Shown in pieces: positions 35,337 to 47,830 of a stretch of DNA of 64,000 bases. Within the stretch, counting starts at the first letter, position 1. Every line of letters begins with the position of its first letter. Origin of the DNA: Piper betle (Eukaryota > Streptophyta > Magnoliopsida > Piperales > Piperaceae); assembly GCA_033002965.1 (NCBI GenBank), contig JAURVB010003275.1:1-64000 (forward strand). The letters are read 5' to 3'. The position numbers and the translations under genes were made by a program. The notes under the pieces were generated by a model that had not been told where the DNA came from, made no database searches, and saw only the letters and a program-made list of their open reading frames with translations.

Positions 35337-38194
35337 TGTAACCCCCCGTTTCGGCTCACCCGTGAACCGACCCGAAAATGTCACCGGCGACCGAACCGTT
35401 CGCTAATCTACTAGATTCGGTTAAGCCGACCAGGATCTACTCTCGGCGTCTCAAGATGGAGATGCAAATGTGAAATGCATGAATGGGAACAATTGGGTTC
35501 TAACGTAGTCCTACATGCATGCTATGATGTGCAAGCAAAATAAGACAAAACAAAAAATGAGAAACCAAAAGAAAATATATAACTATTTTATCAAAATACG
35601 ATAACACATAATAATCTACCATAGACATTCAATCATTATCTCATTCGTTTTTACCTGAGCCGAGTTTGAACTCCAAGGCTCCCTACTCATTCATATTTAT
35701 CCAGTTCGTTTCATAACAAGTAATTCATCTCAAGCAAACACATCAAAATTATCATTTACATAACAATAACACACCATCATTATACGATTACACGCGGCAG
35801 GTACATGTGTGCGCGGTTCCGTACTGCTCCTCCGCAGTCCCGACAGCTTTCATCGCTCGCATTCCTCACCTACATATATATAGAAAAACCGTCAGTAACG
35901 AGTGTTACCGGCCCGGAAAATAACTAATATCAATCTGGCACAGGAGAGCAAACTCTCCTGTTGAATCAAAACCATATACTTCCTCAAGAACTCTCATCAG
36001 GGCACATACGGGAGCCGTCGCCCTCGGGTCGACAGCGTCCCCCTATCTTTCACATTCTCATACCTCGGCCATTTCTCTATCGCTTCTCGCATCAAATCTC
36101 ATTCCTTTCCGCCCTCTGCACCTTCCATATTACTCCTGGCCTTGAGCACGAAGGCCGAGTACTCTCAGGCAGTCGCCTTCAGTACCCTTTGAAACCACAA
36201 GTCTAGACATGCGCTGCAATGCAGTACCCGTGAACCTCCACACTTCTCCGGGTTTGAGGAACTCAAAGGTGGAGTTGTCAGGATCCCTCGGGAATGAAAC
36301 GGCTCGCACACCATTCCAGAGCCCACTATCGACACACACGTGCCCGCTCGCGTAGCACGGTAGTCGGATTTCCCTCATTCAATCTCTCACCGAAAATGCG
36401 AAAACTATACATATATATAGGTCTGGGTTGGGATTTATACAATAGGCCCGAAGGCAACGTGAGCTGGATCTGAAGTTCGAAAACAAACTCGAGGGATCTC
36501 ATCCTCGAGGGTTATTAATCCGAAAAATTGTTGGCTAAATGGCCCGAGTTAAGTGGGATCCGATAAAACGCCACTTAACACGTCCTGCATGTAATAAATC
36601 AAATACACAATAGAATAGCGTAAAAACAGAGAACGAGTCCTAAACGGACCTGGTAGAAGCTCCAAACGGGTCCACGCGCCTAGGCGGCGAGCTCCTACAC
36701 CGTACCTACACAATCAAGCTAAAAACTAACGCCCGCATGATGAATCACACATCCTATAGCATGCACACACAATCAACACAATCACGCATCAACCATCACA
36801 CATCAACCTATATCAATTCTAGCAAGATCTACTTAGGCTAGTTTGCATTAGATCATGATCATTACCTAGTTACCCTAATTAGTTTCTTAGTCTCCATTTT
36901 TAACACCACTCAATCAAACAAATTTCATATTTTATCCTTAATCAAATCTACATTTATATATATTATTATAACACACAATTCACCAATCCTAGCATGCAAT
37001 TCTAATAAGCAATACTTTCAAATAATTAAGTTAAAATAAATTATACCTCGCGTCGTCGAAAATCGGCGACGGTTAGGGTTTCCGTTTCGTGGCTCGAAAC
37101 TCGAATTCGGCACCTAGCGGCGTCCGAAGTCCGATCAGATTGGACCGGGTGCGTTCGGCGGATGATCCGGCGAATTTCCCAAGAATCCAATTTTTCCGGC
37201 GGTTTTCCGGCGAGTGTCGGTGGTTTTCCGGCGGATTCCGACGGTTTTCCGGCGATGATTCGGGACGGGGCAATCAGGGGGTCTATCGGCACCAGCTCGA
37301 CGAGCTTGGTCCGATGGTGGTGTCAAACAAGGTAGCCGAGGCGGCGATGGCCGTCGACGGCGGCGTCGAAAATGGGTGGCGGTGGCGGCGTGCTCCGATC
37401 GAGGCTGCGGCCGGCCTCGACGGCGGTCGGGATGGTGGGGGAAACGTCGGCGACGGCGAGGGGTGGTCGTCAGGGCCACAGCGGCGGCGGCGCGGCCCGG
37501 ACGGCGGCGGAATCCGGCTCGGAGTGGCGACGGCCGAGGAGGTTTCGTGGGGCGATTCCGACGTCGTGGCGGCGAGATGGTGGCCGGGGTGGGTCGTGGC
37601 GGCACGGCGACTGCACGGCGGGGCGGGGCGGCGTTGATCGGCGGCAGTGCGGCGTCGGCAGCGGCGGCGGCGGCGACGACCGTGGGCGGCGCGGCTAGGG
37701 TTTGGAAGGGTAAGTGTCGGGAGGAAGAAGAAGTATTCTCAATGGCAAACTCGTAAATAAGTATTGACTCGATTCCTACTCGAGTCAAAATAATAACTAG
37801 TTCGTAATAAATCCTAAAAAAATCTAGAAAAATATGAAAAAATTCCATAAAATAAAACAAACACAACAACATCCAAATGGCATGCTCTATAACTAATAAC
37901 CCACCCGAATATAATCCAACGCGTCCTAATGCGTTATTCGGCCTAAAACTATTCCTACGATCAAACATATAAAAAGAAAAAAATACTGCATACTTTCATA
38001 TATTCTGATAACTCATATCTCACCATCTTCTTGACGTTATCATCATATATTCAGGTACACCTGACTCTCATCGCTCATAACTCACGGCTGGCCTCGACTC
38101 AGCACGCGGTTCATGAAACTGACTCGACTCGAACCAACGGTTGAACCGATTGGTTCGGTAACATAGAACCCTGACTCGAGTCACGGGTTTTACA
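35337..38194 (+). mobile_element. Best-preserved long LTR, plus orientation, 2,858 bp
   Basis: Runs from tgtaaccccccg to cacgggttttaca with TG...CA ends. It is richer in GC and CpG than all other copies, which suggests it is the youngest. It contains the blocks shared by the family (gggatctcatcctcgagg at 36483; gccacttaacacgtcc at 36570) and a CpG island at about 37040-37700 with several ggttttccggcg repeats. Long open frames in the island on both strands (277, 182, 126 and 108 codons) overlap each other and encode low-complexity Arg/Ala/Pro/Gly sequence, so I do not call a gene. The adjacent pentamers gatgg and cattg do not match, so it is not a simple solo LTR. Confidence 0.75.
37041..37700. 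promoter_or_regulatory. CpG island inside the LTR (possible LTR promoter or leader region)
   Basis: About 650 bp of dense CpG and GGCGG/CCGGCG words in an otherwise AT-rich window. Equivalent but decayed GC-richer blocks sit at the same place in the copies at 9220-10020, 15060-15600 and 22010-22630. Family-wide conservation of this block suggests a role within the LTR, but no promoter element can be pinned down from sequence alone. Confidence 0.4.
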
Positions 38195-39430
38195 CATTGT
38201 CATTCAGAGTGTATTGGTTTATGATATGTTGTGTGTGTTGTGTTTAGCTTGCTAACCACATTTATGATATGTAAGAGAGTGTAGAGTGTGCCTTTTATTT
38301 CAGCCCTAGTTAGCATGTTTCAGGGAGATGCTTTGAGTATGATTCATCATGGGTATTTGTACCTATTTGCCGGTTTGAAATATTTTATTAGTTATTTTCG
38401 AATCGGCAATCTATTGATTACTAACATACAATTTTCTATATAGGTTAGATGTTGTAGTGGTGGCTAGGTGGACACAAGGGTTGAGATGACTCATATCTGG
38501 GAAGCTGACTTGTTTTCTTATGCTATATTTGACTTCATGTACATTGACGGGCCAATGGACCATATTATGTGTATACTTATGGAGCTAGTTGGCCATATGA
38601 TGTATTCTATGTGGGGCTAGCAGGCCATGATATTGTCTGTGTTATGAGCCTTGAGGCATTTTGTTTGAATTGCATAGTTGCCTTGTCTAGGGTTTTATAT
38701 GATATTTATCATTAACATGTGTTTGAATTGTTTTGTAAATAGTATATTGTAAGGCATTTAGGTTTAACTAGGCTTTGCAAGTATTCTCCAAGCCCCAGAG
38801 TCCAGATACTGATGGAATAAAAGCTCATGCAATTCTAAACCATGTTGCATGTGTAGGTACCTGAAGTGTTCAAGGCCATGGGTTGGAGGAACTTTGTGTT
38901 CGCATATGTTTGCGGAGAAGAACCCATGAGAAGACCAAGTCAGAGGTAGTGGCTAGATGATAGTAGCCTCCTCACTTGAGAATGTATGATATGATTTTCG
39001 AATGTTTTTGATGTTGTATGTGAATGTGTTGCATATGTGCATGTAATTATGATAAAGGTGGTGGCTTAAGATGACCATAATGTCTCATACCTACTAACTG
39101 GGTGACAATGGTGCATGGGCACCCTCTTATCCCATTATTGTTATTTTTACGTATGGATATGACATTAGCAAGTTTGTGTTGTCGGGAATTTTCCAACTGT
39201 CCTACTTACAAGGGTGATTGTCAGATTTTCTCTATGATTTTAGTCCCCTTTGTAACTTCGGTGCATGTAGGATATCTTATTAGCAAGAGCCCAACTAAAG
39301 GTGTTGTCGTCTGCATATGCATTGAGTGCTCGTGCTTTGTATGAGCATTTAGATATTCACTCGGGCCTTCCATCTTTTAACACCTCCGGTGACTAGGTCC
39401 AATTCTAAGGCCAGCATTTCACTTTAAATG
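38195..39430 (-). mobile_element. Long-LTR fragment, minus orientation
   Basis: It follows the order of 29930-30440 and 34500-34600: tatttgccggtttg (compare tatttgctagtttgg), ttctccaagcccca, gagaagaaccc, ttgagaatg, then the ttaacacct block. The canonical end is lost after about 39430. No coding sequence. Confidence 0.55.
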
Positions 39431-39639
39431 TTATTGATTTTTGTTTATTAGTTGTTTCTGATATTATGGCTTCTCTATGTTTAATAGTAGTATTGTCACA
39501 TCAACGTACTTACAAATGTCAAGAAAAATCAAATGAGAGATAAAAAGTATAAAATTGATTCATCTTTATTGACAATAGCAATTATATTCTCTTCTTTCAA
39601 TAAAGTATTTATTATAATACATTTTAATTGTAAGTTTTT

Positions 39640-41420
39640 TGTAAACAAGTAAACTTTTATAAATCACAATAATACAAAAAACAAAAACAAAATAAAATGA
39701 AATAAAACAAATGTCACTCTTTGAAATAGAGACATTTGACGTTGTAAATTACACAACTTAGATCATTGGACATTTGCAACCGATCAAATAAATGACAAGA
39801 CGAATTAATAAAGATAAAATTAATAAATTTTATATTATTTTCTGTAATCATGAATAGCAATTCTTCATTTTTCTATATTGTAACATTTTTGAATCATGAA
39901 TTCCTACCATACAAATAGACTTCCATACATCACAACAACACAAAACAAAAAAGCAAACACAAATGTACTTCTCTAAATACAGCTAGTTGACCTAGTTATA
40001 TACACAACATATTTCATTCCACAACTTTAAATGGTTAAAAAAGTGACAAGAGGCGAAAATGAGGGGCAATATTGTCAAATTTTATTGATTTTTATTATTG
40101 ACAAAAATTAGTTTTCTTCAATTTGTGAATGTCTCTGATTTAACATTTTTTAATCATAAATATTTCTCTCATATGAATAAATTTTTATTCATGAGAATAA
40201 CACAAAAGAGAAAAAAAATCAAACAAATGATACTCTAAAATGAAAACATTTAACCTTGTTAATGACTCATAGAACAAATCCAACAAATCAATTAAATGAC
40301 AAATGAGTAAAATAAAAAGGCATAATTATCAAATTTTATTTTATTGTTCATCAATAATTAATAGTAATCTTTTCCAGCTTGTTTCTCTTATACAAATAAA
40401 CAATAATCACAACAAGACAGTAAAAAATAATCAAATGATCTTCTCTCAAATACACTTGATCCGGTAAATTACATAGGGCATTTTATTGGTCAGAAAATAA
40501 TCAAATGATCCTATCTCAAATACACTTGTATCTAGTAAATTACAAGATTTATGCATATCCATTACTCCCCCACCCCCAAAATTAACTGTGTTGATTACTT
40601 ATTATAAAATTTCCAAAGCTCAAATAAAGGAGTAAACGAAGGTAAAATAATAAAATTTTATTTGATTTTTTAATCATTAATAATAATGATATTTTCTTTG
40701 TTTAGCAAATTCTCTCTTATAATAATCTTTAATAAAAAATTCCTTTCGTTCAAATAAACTTTAGTCCCAATTACATAAAAAAAGTTTCTTTCTAAAATGG
40801 ACTGGATATCATAAAAAACATAATAGATTATTTTAGAAAAAAATTATACAATATATTATGTTGTTCAACCTTAAAAAGTAAGATAGAAAAAACCTTAAAA
40901 GGTAGAGTTATCAAATTTTATATTATATTCTATTAAATAGAAATTTGTCAATATAGGTGGCCAAGCTCGAACAAAAAAAGAAAAAGCACTCACCGACAAA
41001 ACTTTATTATGACTATTTGAATCCTTCGTAGGCTAGAGGAAAGAAGACGAAGAAGATTAATAGGCTCTTCAATTGTTCATCATCTTATTTGAAGACACCG
41101 AAAATTATTAAGGATAAGGAAATTAAGTATGAAAAAGTCAAATATTCCACCAGTAATGACAAAATTCTTTAATTATTAGTAAATAAATTTTTCGGATCTC
41201 CCAAATTTTCTATTACAACATTTTCAAAATCATAAATTCCTCTAATCATACAATTAAACTTTCGTTTATCACAATAACAAAAAAAACACACGTACACATG
41301 CACACGCTTAAAAAAAAAGAAGAAGAAAAAATCAAAACAACGATTTTTTTTTAAATTTTTTATTTTTTTAAAGTGTCGCAGATGGAGACAGTTGACCAAA
41401 TTAGCCACACAATACACATT
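39640..41420. repeat. Degenerate ~270-bp tandem repeat upstream of the GAUT gene
   Basis: A unit with the pattern 'aaataaactt...atcacaataacacaaaa...aaatgac...gacatttgacc...aattacacaa...' recurs with anchors near 39647, 39916, 40177, 40396, 40756 and 41258, so about five to six diverged copies. The fourth contains a 70-bp internal tandem duplication (40424-40493 and 40494-40560). The last copy ends near 41420 in the promoter region of the GAUT gene. Short A-rich tracts and TTGAC(C/G) words recur in several units. No open frames. Confidence 0.65.
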
Positions 41421-41770
41421 CCATGATGTCAATGTCATTGCATTGCACAACCTTAAGATGAAGAACAGGGACTCCGCCTCCAACCCCTTCCTCAGCCGCG
41501 TCGACCGCCCTTCCTTCAACTAAGAAAGAAATAAGAACAAGAGAAAAAATAAGAAAAGAAAATCCGAACCGAAAAATCGGAACCCAACCCACGGCCATGG
41601 CGGATCTCCTCCTCCCCATCTGACCTCCACCCCCTCCCACCCATGCCATGGTGGCCGCCGCCCACCACAGATCTCGCCCCGCCGCCGCCGGATCTGAAGC
41701 GCCGCCGCCCATCGCCGGCTGATCCCGCCGTCGTTGTCGGCGCCGGGGCTGGCGGCGGGGGTGGAGGACG
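41421..41770 (+). promoter_or_regulatory. GAUT promoter-proximal region and 5' UTR (inferred)
   Basis: Composition changes sharply to GC-rich C/A-rich sequence (CCGCCGCC words) from about 41570, typical of a 5' UTR and start region in AT-rich plant DNA. I cannot fix a TATA box or the start of transcription. The open frames on the opposite strand (41401-42004) are shadows. Confidence 0.45.
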
Positions 41771-44700
41771 ATGCAGATTCGCTTCTCGCCCAGCATGAGA
41801 AACATCACCATCTCCAGCAGCGGCAGCCATGGATTCTTCGACCTGATGAAGATCAAGGTCGCCGCCCGCCACGTATCCTACCGCACCCTGTTCCACACCG
41901 TCCTCATCCTTGCCTTCTTGCTCCCCTTCGTCTTCATCCTCACCGCCGTCGTCACCCTCGAAGGCGTCAACAAGTGCTCCTCCTTCGGTATGTTCATGTA
42001 ACAATGTTTGTTTGACTTTTCAATGGCTTTGTGTAATGTTGGAATTGGGGCTGAATTGCGCCTTCTAGTAGTTCTTTTGCTTTTTGCAATGCTTTGGTGG
42101 GCTGATGGTGCAATCAGTAGGTGATAGATTATGATAATTTGATCGGTGATCGTTGTTTTTCGAATCGAAAATGTATTGGGTAGCTGTCTAGCAGCTTTGT
42201 TTTCATTCCTGCGGTGTGTGTTGTCTTGCATGAAGGGATAATTGTAAAATGGGGTTGGTAATTATTTGAGCAGGACTGGGGATGGGGTTGCGTTCTGCGT
42301 TCTAGTTTTAGGGTGTTGTTTTTTGCTCCTTGCAATGGCTTGGTGGATTGATGGTGTAATTAGGTGATGGATTTTGTTTATTTGACCGGTAATTATTGTT
42401 TTTCGTGCATAAGTTTATTGGCTAGTTGGGACCGAAGGGATGATTGTAAAATGTGGTTGGTGATTATTGGGGGCTTGTTGTCGAAGAAACGAATGATTTT
42501 TGTTTCCGGTGCCTCTTTTTTTAAATTTGTTTATTAGTTCTAGTTTTCTTAAATTGGGAAGCTTAGTATTAAGCATGATGGTGCTACCGAGTTATTCCCT
42601 CTCCCATTTTTCCAAATGAGCAACACTAATTGATATCACCAGGTCTGATGTTAAAGGAAGTGCTTGACCATTGGTTTTGTTTGCTTTAATAGCTTCAACC
42701 AATTCACGATTTTTAAATATGTGCACTTGTGAAGATTAGTGAGCCATGATGCTTGTATTTTATCTGAATCCTGCACATGTTTTATAGTCACAGAGAACTT
42801 TGCCAGTTGGCAGCAGTGTTGAACACTTCTTGACATAATAAGATCAACATTGCACTTACTTTAGACTGGCTCTGTTATCTAAAGCATATATCATATTCTT
42901 GCCTTGGTATCATCTTCGACATATGTAGTTCTGTGGGATATGTTATGCACATAGCTCAAACTTCATTTTTTTTGTCCTTTTTTCATGTCTTTTCTTCTTC
43001 TCTAATAGTATTTTTTCAAAGTTTTTCAAATCTTTTTTCAATTGTCAATAGTGGTAACATCCTATCTTCTTCTCTTTTCATTCAGATTGCTTGGGTAGGA
43101 GACTGGGACCAAGATTTCTTAGTAGATCTGATGATTCAGTTGTAAGTATTGCATTTTCAGTCTGATGATGCACTTTATTTTAGAAGTGTGACTTTACCGA
43201 TTCTGCCCACTATTTACTTCTAATGCAGAGATTAGTAAAGGAGCTGTACAAGATTCTTAATGAAGTGAGATCTGAAGAAAGTCCAAACGGGCTGCAGGTG
43301 CCTGCATCCTTTAGTGGCTTAGTTGAAGAAATGGCAAGTAATCACTATGATACCAAGACATTTGCTGTCAGACTCAAGGCTATGGTAAGACTACTTACCT
43401 TGAATAAGTGACATACATCTTCTTTGATACTAAAACATTAGGAATATGGCATTCTAGTGACAATTATCTTATCAGTAAGGAACGATATGTGAGAAAATGT
43501 TACTTTTTTTACATGTTCTGGTTACATGGACTTGGCATTAATTTATACTACTGAAGTTTACAGTTATGCGCCATATTAAAGAAGCCTTGAATCTTGCTTG
43601 TCAATATTAGTTTTTAAAGTGTATCGTATTCACACATTTTTATACGATTCACACAATTTTATACGATTCACAGTCCAGCCCAAAAAATACTACAAGCCTG
43701 TTAATCATATTACATAGGCTTGTGGGCTTAAAAAATAAAAGATTGAAGAAATTCACACTATATTTACAACGTAAACTCATTAACACGTGCAATCTCATTT
43801 ACAGTAGATTAATAGTGAAATACTATTCATATTGTCAATCTACTTGAAAAATGAAAATTAGATTCACAGTTTTACTAACCCCCCCCTAAGTAAATAAAAT
43901 GATTGACATTTGACGACTAAAGAATAAAAATATCTATTGGATGCAAGTTCGTTACAAGTTGACATGGTGGTAACTAATTTTATCTTGGCAAGGAAAGTTT
44001 GTTTGTGAAGTTGTTTTAGGAGACATATTCCAGCTTATTTCAGCTAAAGATGGACAATAAAAGGTGTAAATGGTTTTCGTTGTGTAAGTTTCATTATCAT
44101 CTTTTTATTTCAGTGTCAGAATCTCAAACTTAGTTGACATAACATATTCCCTTGAATGATTTGATGTGACCTGGATCTCTTTTGCTTTATCTTTCAAAAT
44201 TTTGTGTTTGATCAATGCCAATGGCCACCGTAATTCTCTTTTTTGCTAATTTTTCCTCCTATGATTTTCATAGTCATGTTTTTATGTTTTTTTGGTTTAT
44301 TTAGATTGAGAAGCTGGAGAAAGATGTGAGAGAAACCAAGCTAGCTGAGTTAACTAACAAGCATTTCGCTGCGAGTTCCATACCAAAAGGCTTATTTTGT
44401 CTGTCTCTTCGTTTGACTGATGAATATTCCTCAAATGCTCATGCTCGTAAACAGCTTCCACCTCCAGAATTGTTACCTTTACTCTCTGATAATTCTTATT
44501 ATCATTTTGTCCTAGCGAGTGATAATGTCCTTGCTGCTTCTGTTGTGGTGAATTCAACTGTTGTGTCATCTTCATACCCCGAGAAGATAGTTTTTCATAT
44601 CATAACTGACAAGAAGACATATGCTGCTATGCATTCTTGGTTTGCTTTGAATTCCGTTTCACCTGCCATTTTGGAAGTGAAAAGTGTCCATCAATTTGAT

Positions 44701-47294
44701 TGGCTTACAAGAGAGAATGTACCTGTACTTGAGGCTGTTGAGAAGTATCAGATGGTTAGACATTATTACCATGGTAACCATGTCAACTCAGCTAATCGCA
44801 GTGAAAGCCCCAGATCTTTTGCATCAAAGCTCCAGTCTCGGAGTCCTAAGTATATATCTCTTCTCAACCATCTCCGCATATACCTTCCAGAGGTAGGCTA
44901 ACTATCATGATTGTCTTTCTGTAAAATAGAGGAAGAAGTTTTTTATTTAATTATGATGATCCCTTGACCACAGTTACGAGTGATCTGGTGAGTTTTCTAT
45001 TTAGAAGCTAAATATATAATCATGTGTGTTTTATTCTCTTGTTGAAGAGTTCTTTGAGACTGACGAAACTAAGATCTCCTAGGATTGTAGTTTATAGTTG
45101 GGAGAGCACCTCATTATTGACCTTTTTTCCATTTTAATGAATGTTGACATAGTCTCAAGCAAGGGAATCTTTATTTAGAGCAAGCGTCTTGCTAATATGT
45201 GAGGTCTAGCATCTATAGTTTCAAGTGCCTGTGCAGTTTTTTTTTTAAGGGCGACTTTGAACATTTATGATGACTTTGTAGTCAGTATGTATTGATCTTA
45301 CATTTCAATTTTTTAAGGGCCACTTAGATTTTAACATTTGGTGGATTGAAAAAATTAGCCTCCGTGAAAGCTGATAAAATCCATAAATTGTGAATGAAGT
45401 TTATGCATTAATTCCGTCAGATCATTATGATTAGTGATGAGACCTTATAGTGACACCTTTATTAAATGCAGCATTGTTCAGCTATGTGCGAGTACAATGT
45501 TTCAGCAATAATCACTTAAAATGCATTTCATTCTATCTGTTCATTGAGCTGTTTTAATGTAAGATGCAAATGTTTCATAAAGGTTCAATACTTGTCTCCC
45601 AAGGTTTTCATAACATGCATAAAAAGTTCGTTTCACTATTTTATAAAGGGTTGTGTAACATTTTCCATCAATTAAGCTATTTTTTTGTACTAATTGAGAT
45701 GTCGTTACCACCAATTCATAGATGAGAAAATTATATGATCTTTAAGTTTTATCTCTAAGTTATATCTCATTAGATCTCTTGAAAAGGCTGAAAGAATGTT
45801 TTGTGCCACCCTATTTTTGTTTGGGATTGTGTGGTCATTCTGAATGTGAAAGTGATAATTTTGTGGTACAAATTTCATGCCTCCAGATAATAGCCTGGCT
45901 GGAGAAATTGTAGACGTCAGTGAAGATGTTTTGTGACTGTTGGTTTTTGTGCGCGCATGCATGTATATGAAATTGGCATTGGCTTTTTTGTTTCTGTGAA
46001 TTAATTTTTAAATGTTGTGTTACATTCTAGATGAATGAAGTATTGTAAATACCCTATTTTAGAAAGAATCTCTTAAGCTTTATCTTCTTTCAACAGCTTT
46101 TTCCCAACCTGGACAAAGTGGTCTTTCTAGATGATGATGTTGTGATTCAGAGAGACCTCTCTCAACTGTGGAATATTGATCTTAAGGGCAAGGTCAATGG
46201 TGCCGTCGAAACTTGCAAAGGCAAAGACGAGTGGGTCATGTCTAAACGGTTTAGAAACTACTTCAATTTTTCGCATCCTCTCATTGCTAGGAGTTTGAAT
46301 CCTGATGAATGTGCATGGGCATATGGCATGAATATATTTGATTTGTGTGCTTGGAGGAAGACAAATATCAGAGATACATATCATCATTGGGTGAAGGAGG
46401 TAAGAAAATTATAATTCAAGTTAAAATTTATATATGGGTTGAACATAGTATTGCGCTGTTGATTATTGGTTAAGTGGTAGAGGAATTTATTCATGTGTAT
46501 CTTCTGTAAATTTTTTCTTTCGTTGCATTGTCGTGGTATTAACTTTTAATATGAGAAGGTAAAACTTGATAGCGCAGAGGATGGAAAGAGGCCTTACAAA
46601 TTAGGAGATGAGCGCACAATTTTTTGTTCAGTCTAACGGACGTAAGATTTACAAATCCCACTTAGGGATATCAATGAAACCTCAAGCTTTTTTTTTTTAA
46701 AAAAAAATTCATCTAGATCACATTGAGATTTAGAGTTGTGAGCCTCAATGGGATGGCTCTTTGTGGTCCTTTGGATCCAAATCATGGTCCCATATATGCA
46801 CTTCAGTGCACCAAAATAACTGCAATTATTTTACAGCAGTGCCACATGTTTTTTCTTCCATGTTAGCTTAGAATTTTAACATCCCTTGAAATGAAAATTA
46901 TGAAGATTTCGAAGCAAGTTACATACTTAGTGAATATTTATTCTTCTTTTAACTGGTAATGACATTTGTGTGAATTATATTTTAAGCTTTTTCCTGGAAT
47001 CATGTGCAGAATCTGAACTGGAACTTGACAATGTGGAAGCTTGGAACTCTGCCGCCAGCTCTTATAGCATTCAAAGGGCATGTTCACCCTATTGACCCAT
47101 CTTGGCACATGCTTGGGTTAGGCTACCAGAATAACACAGATTTGGAAAGTGCTAAGCAGGCGGCTGTACTTCACTACAATGGTCAGTCAAAACCATGGTT
47201 AGAGATTGCATTCCATCATCTTCAGCCATTTTGGACAAAGTATTTGAATTACTCCAATGATTTTATAAAAAGCTGTCATATCATGAAACCCTAA
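41771..47294 (+). CDS. GAUT13/14-like: Galacturonosyltransferase 13/14-like (GAUT, GT8 family)
   Basis: Complete gene with exons 41771-41987, 43086-43141, 43229-43384, 44305-44892, 46097-46399 and 47010-47294. All junctions are GT-AG and in phase, giving 534 residues, the length I expect for GAUT13/14. The start MQIRFSPSMRN matches the family. A type II membrane anchor spans residues about 40-61 (LFHTVLILAFLLPFVFILTA). The GT8 catalytic core includes HFVLASDNVLAASVVV, the metal-binding LDDDVV (DDD at 351-353) and HYNGQSKPW (495-503), and the C-terminus is YSNDFIKSCHIMKP. By family knowledge it sits in the Golgi and transfers galacturonic acid from UDP-GalA during homogalacturonan (pectin) synthesis; GAUT13 and GAUT14 act redundantly in pollen-tube wall growth in Arabidopsis. 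No damage is visible. Its neighbour on the other strand (SNAP33-like) is convergent. Assignment to GAUT13 versus GAUT14 cannot be made by eye. Confidence 0.96.
43622..43890. repeat. Insertion-like repeat in GAUT intron 3
   Basis: Starts with three imperfect copies of a ~20-bp unit (atacgattcacacaatttt) at 43622-43680. gattcacag recurs at 43861, and a run of seven C follows at about 43878. AT-rich and non-coding between. It looks like a small insertion, but I cannot assign a class. Confidence 0.4.
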
Positions 47295-47830
47295 GAGGAT
47301 ATGATAAAGATTTGAGCTGAAGACTATTCAGAAAAAGGCTGGACAGCTTGTTGAAGAAACCCAGTTGTTTCTGCTGGGCTCATCTTTGTAAGGAAGATAT
47401 CCTTGTTCTACATTGTCAGCCCTGAATTTTGCCTCGCCCCCATCTGGATTTGATTTGGTTGAAACATATTCTTTCCATCTGTAAGATAGTAATCCGTTGG
47501 AGTGTATAATTCTTTCTGAGAACATCCAAGCCCATTTTTCCACGTGGAGGGCTAGTTGATGTATAAATCTCAATGGGGAGCAGCATTGGACAGGTTTAGT
47601 CCGTAGGAATTGCAGAAAATGCTCTGCAAGAGGCAACAGGAACAGGCACAATTAGTTCCCTTTTTTCTATGTATTTTTCTCAGCATTTCCTCTCATTTGT
47701 TACATTTTTTTCTTTATTTTTTCCCCACTTTTTATTATTGTATTCATTTGAAGACCTTAGATATGTGGAAGATTGCTTAGAATCCTGCCGCGTATATACG
47801 CGGTGGGATTCTTAGGCATTCTCCCCATTG
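47295..47830 (+). other. Likely 3' UTR and 3' flank of the GAUT gene, with a strong hairpin
   Basis: Directly follows the TAA stop. It contains an inverted repeat at 47780-47811 (gaatcctgccgcgtat / atacgcggtgggattc) that pairs over 16 bp with two mismatches, and weaker pairing beyond. A T-rich stretch lies at 47660-47740. No clear AATAAA signal was seen. The open frame on the minus strand (47328-47651) has no family likeness. Confidence 0.5.

Noticed and set aside
37135..37968. 277-codon open frame on the minus strand
   Set aside because: It lies in the CpG island of an LTR, is low-complexity Arg/Ala/Pro, and overlaps open frames of similar length on the other strand. Related LTR copies share nucleotides but not a protein frame.
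41401..42231. Minus-strand open frames of 116-162 codons over the GAUT start
   Set aside because: They are shadows of GC-rich exon 1 and the 5' UTR; no family likeness.
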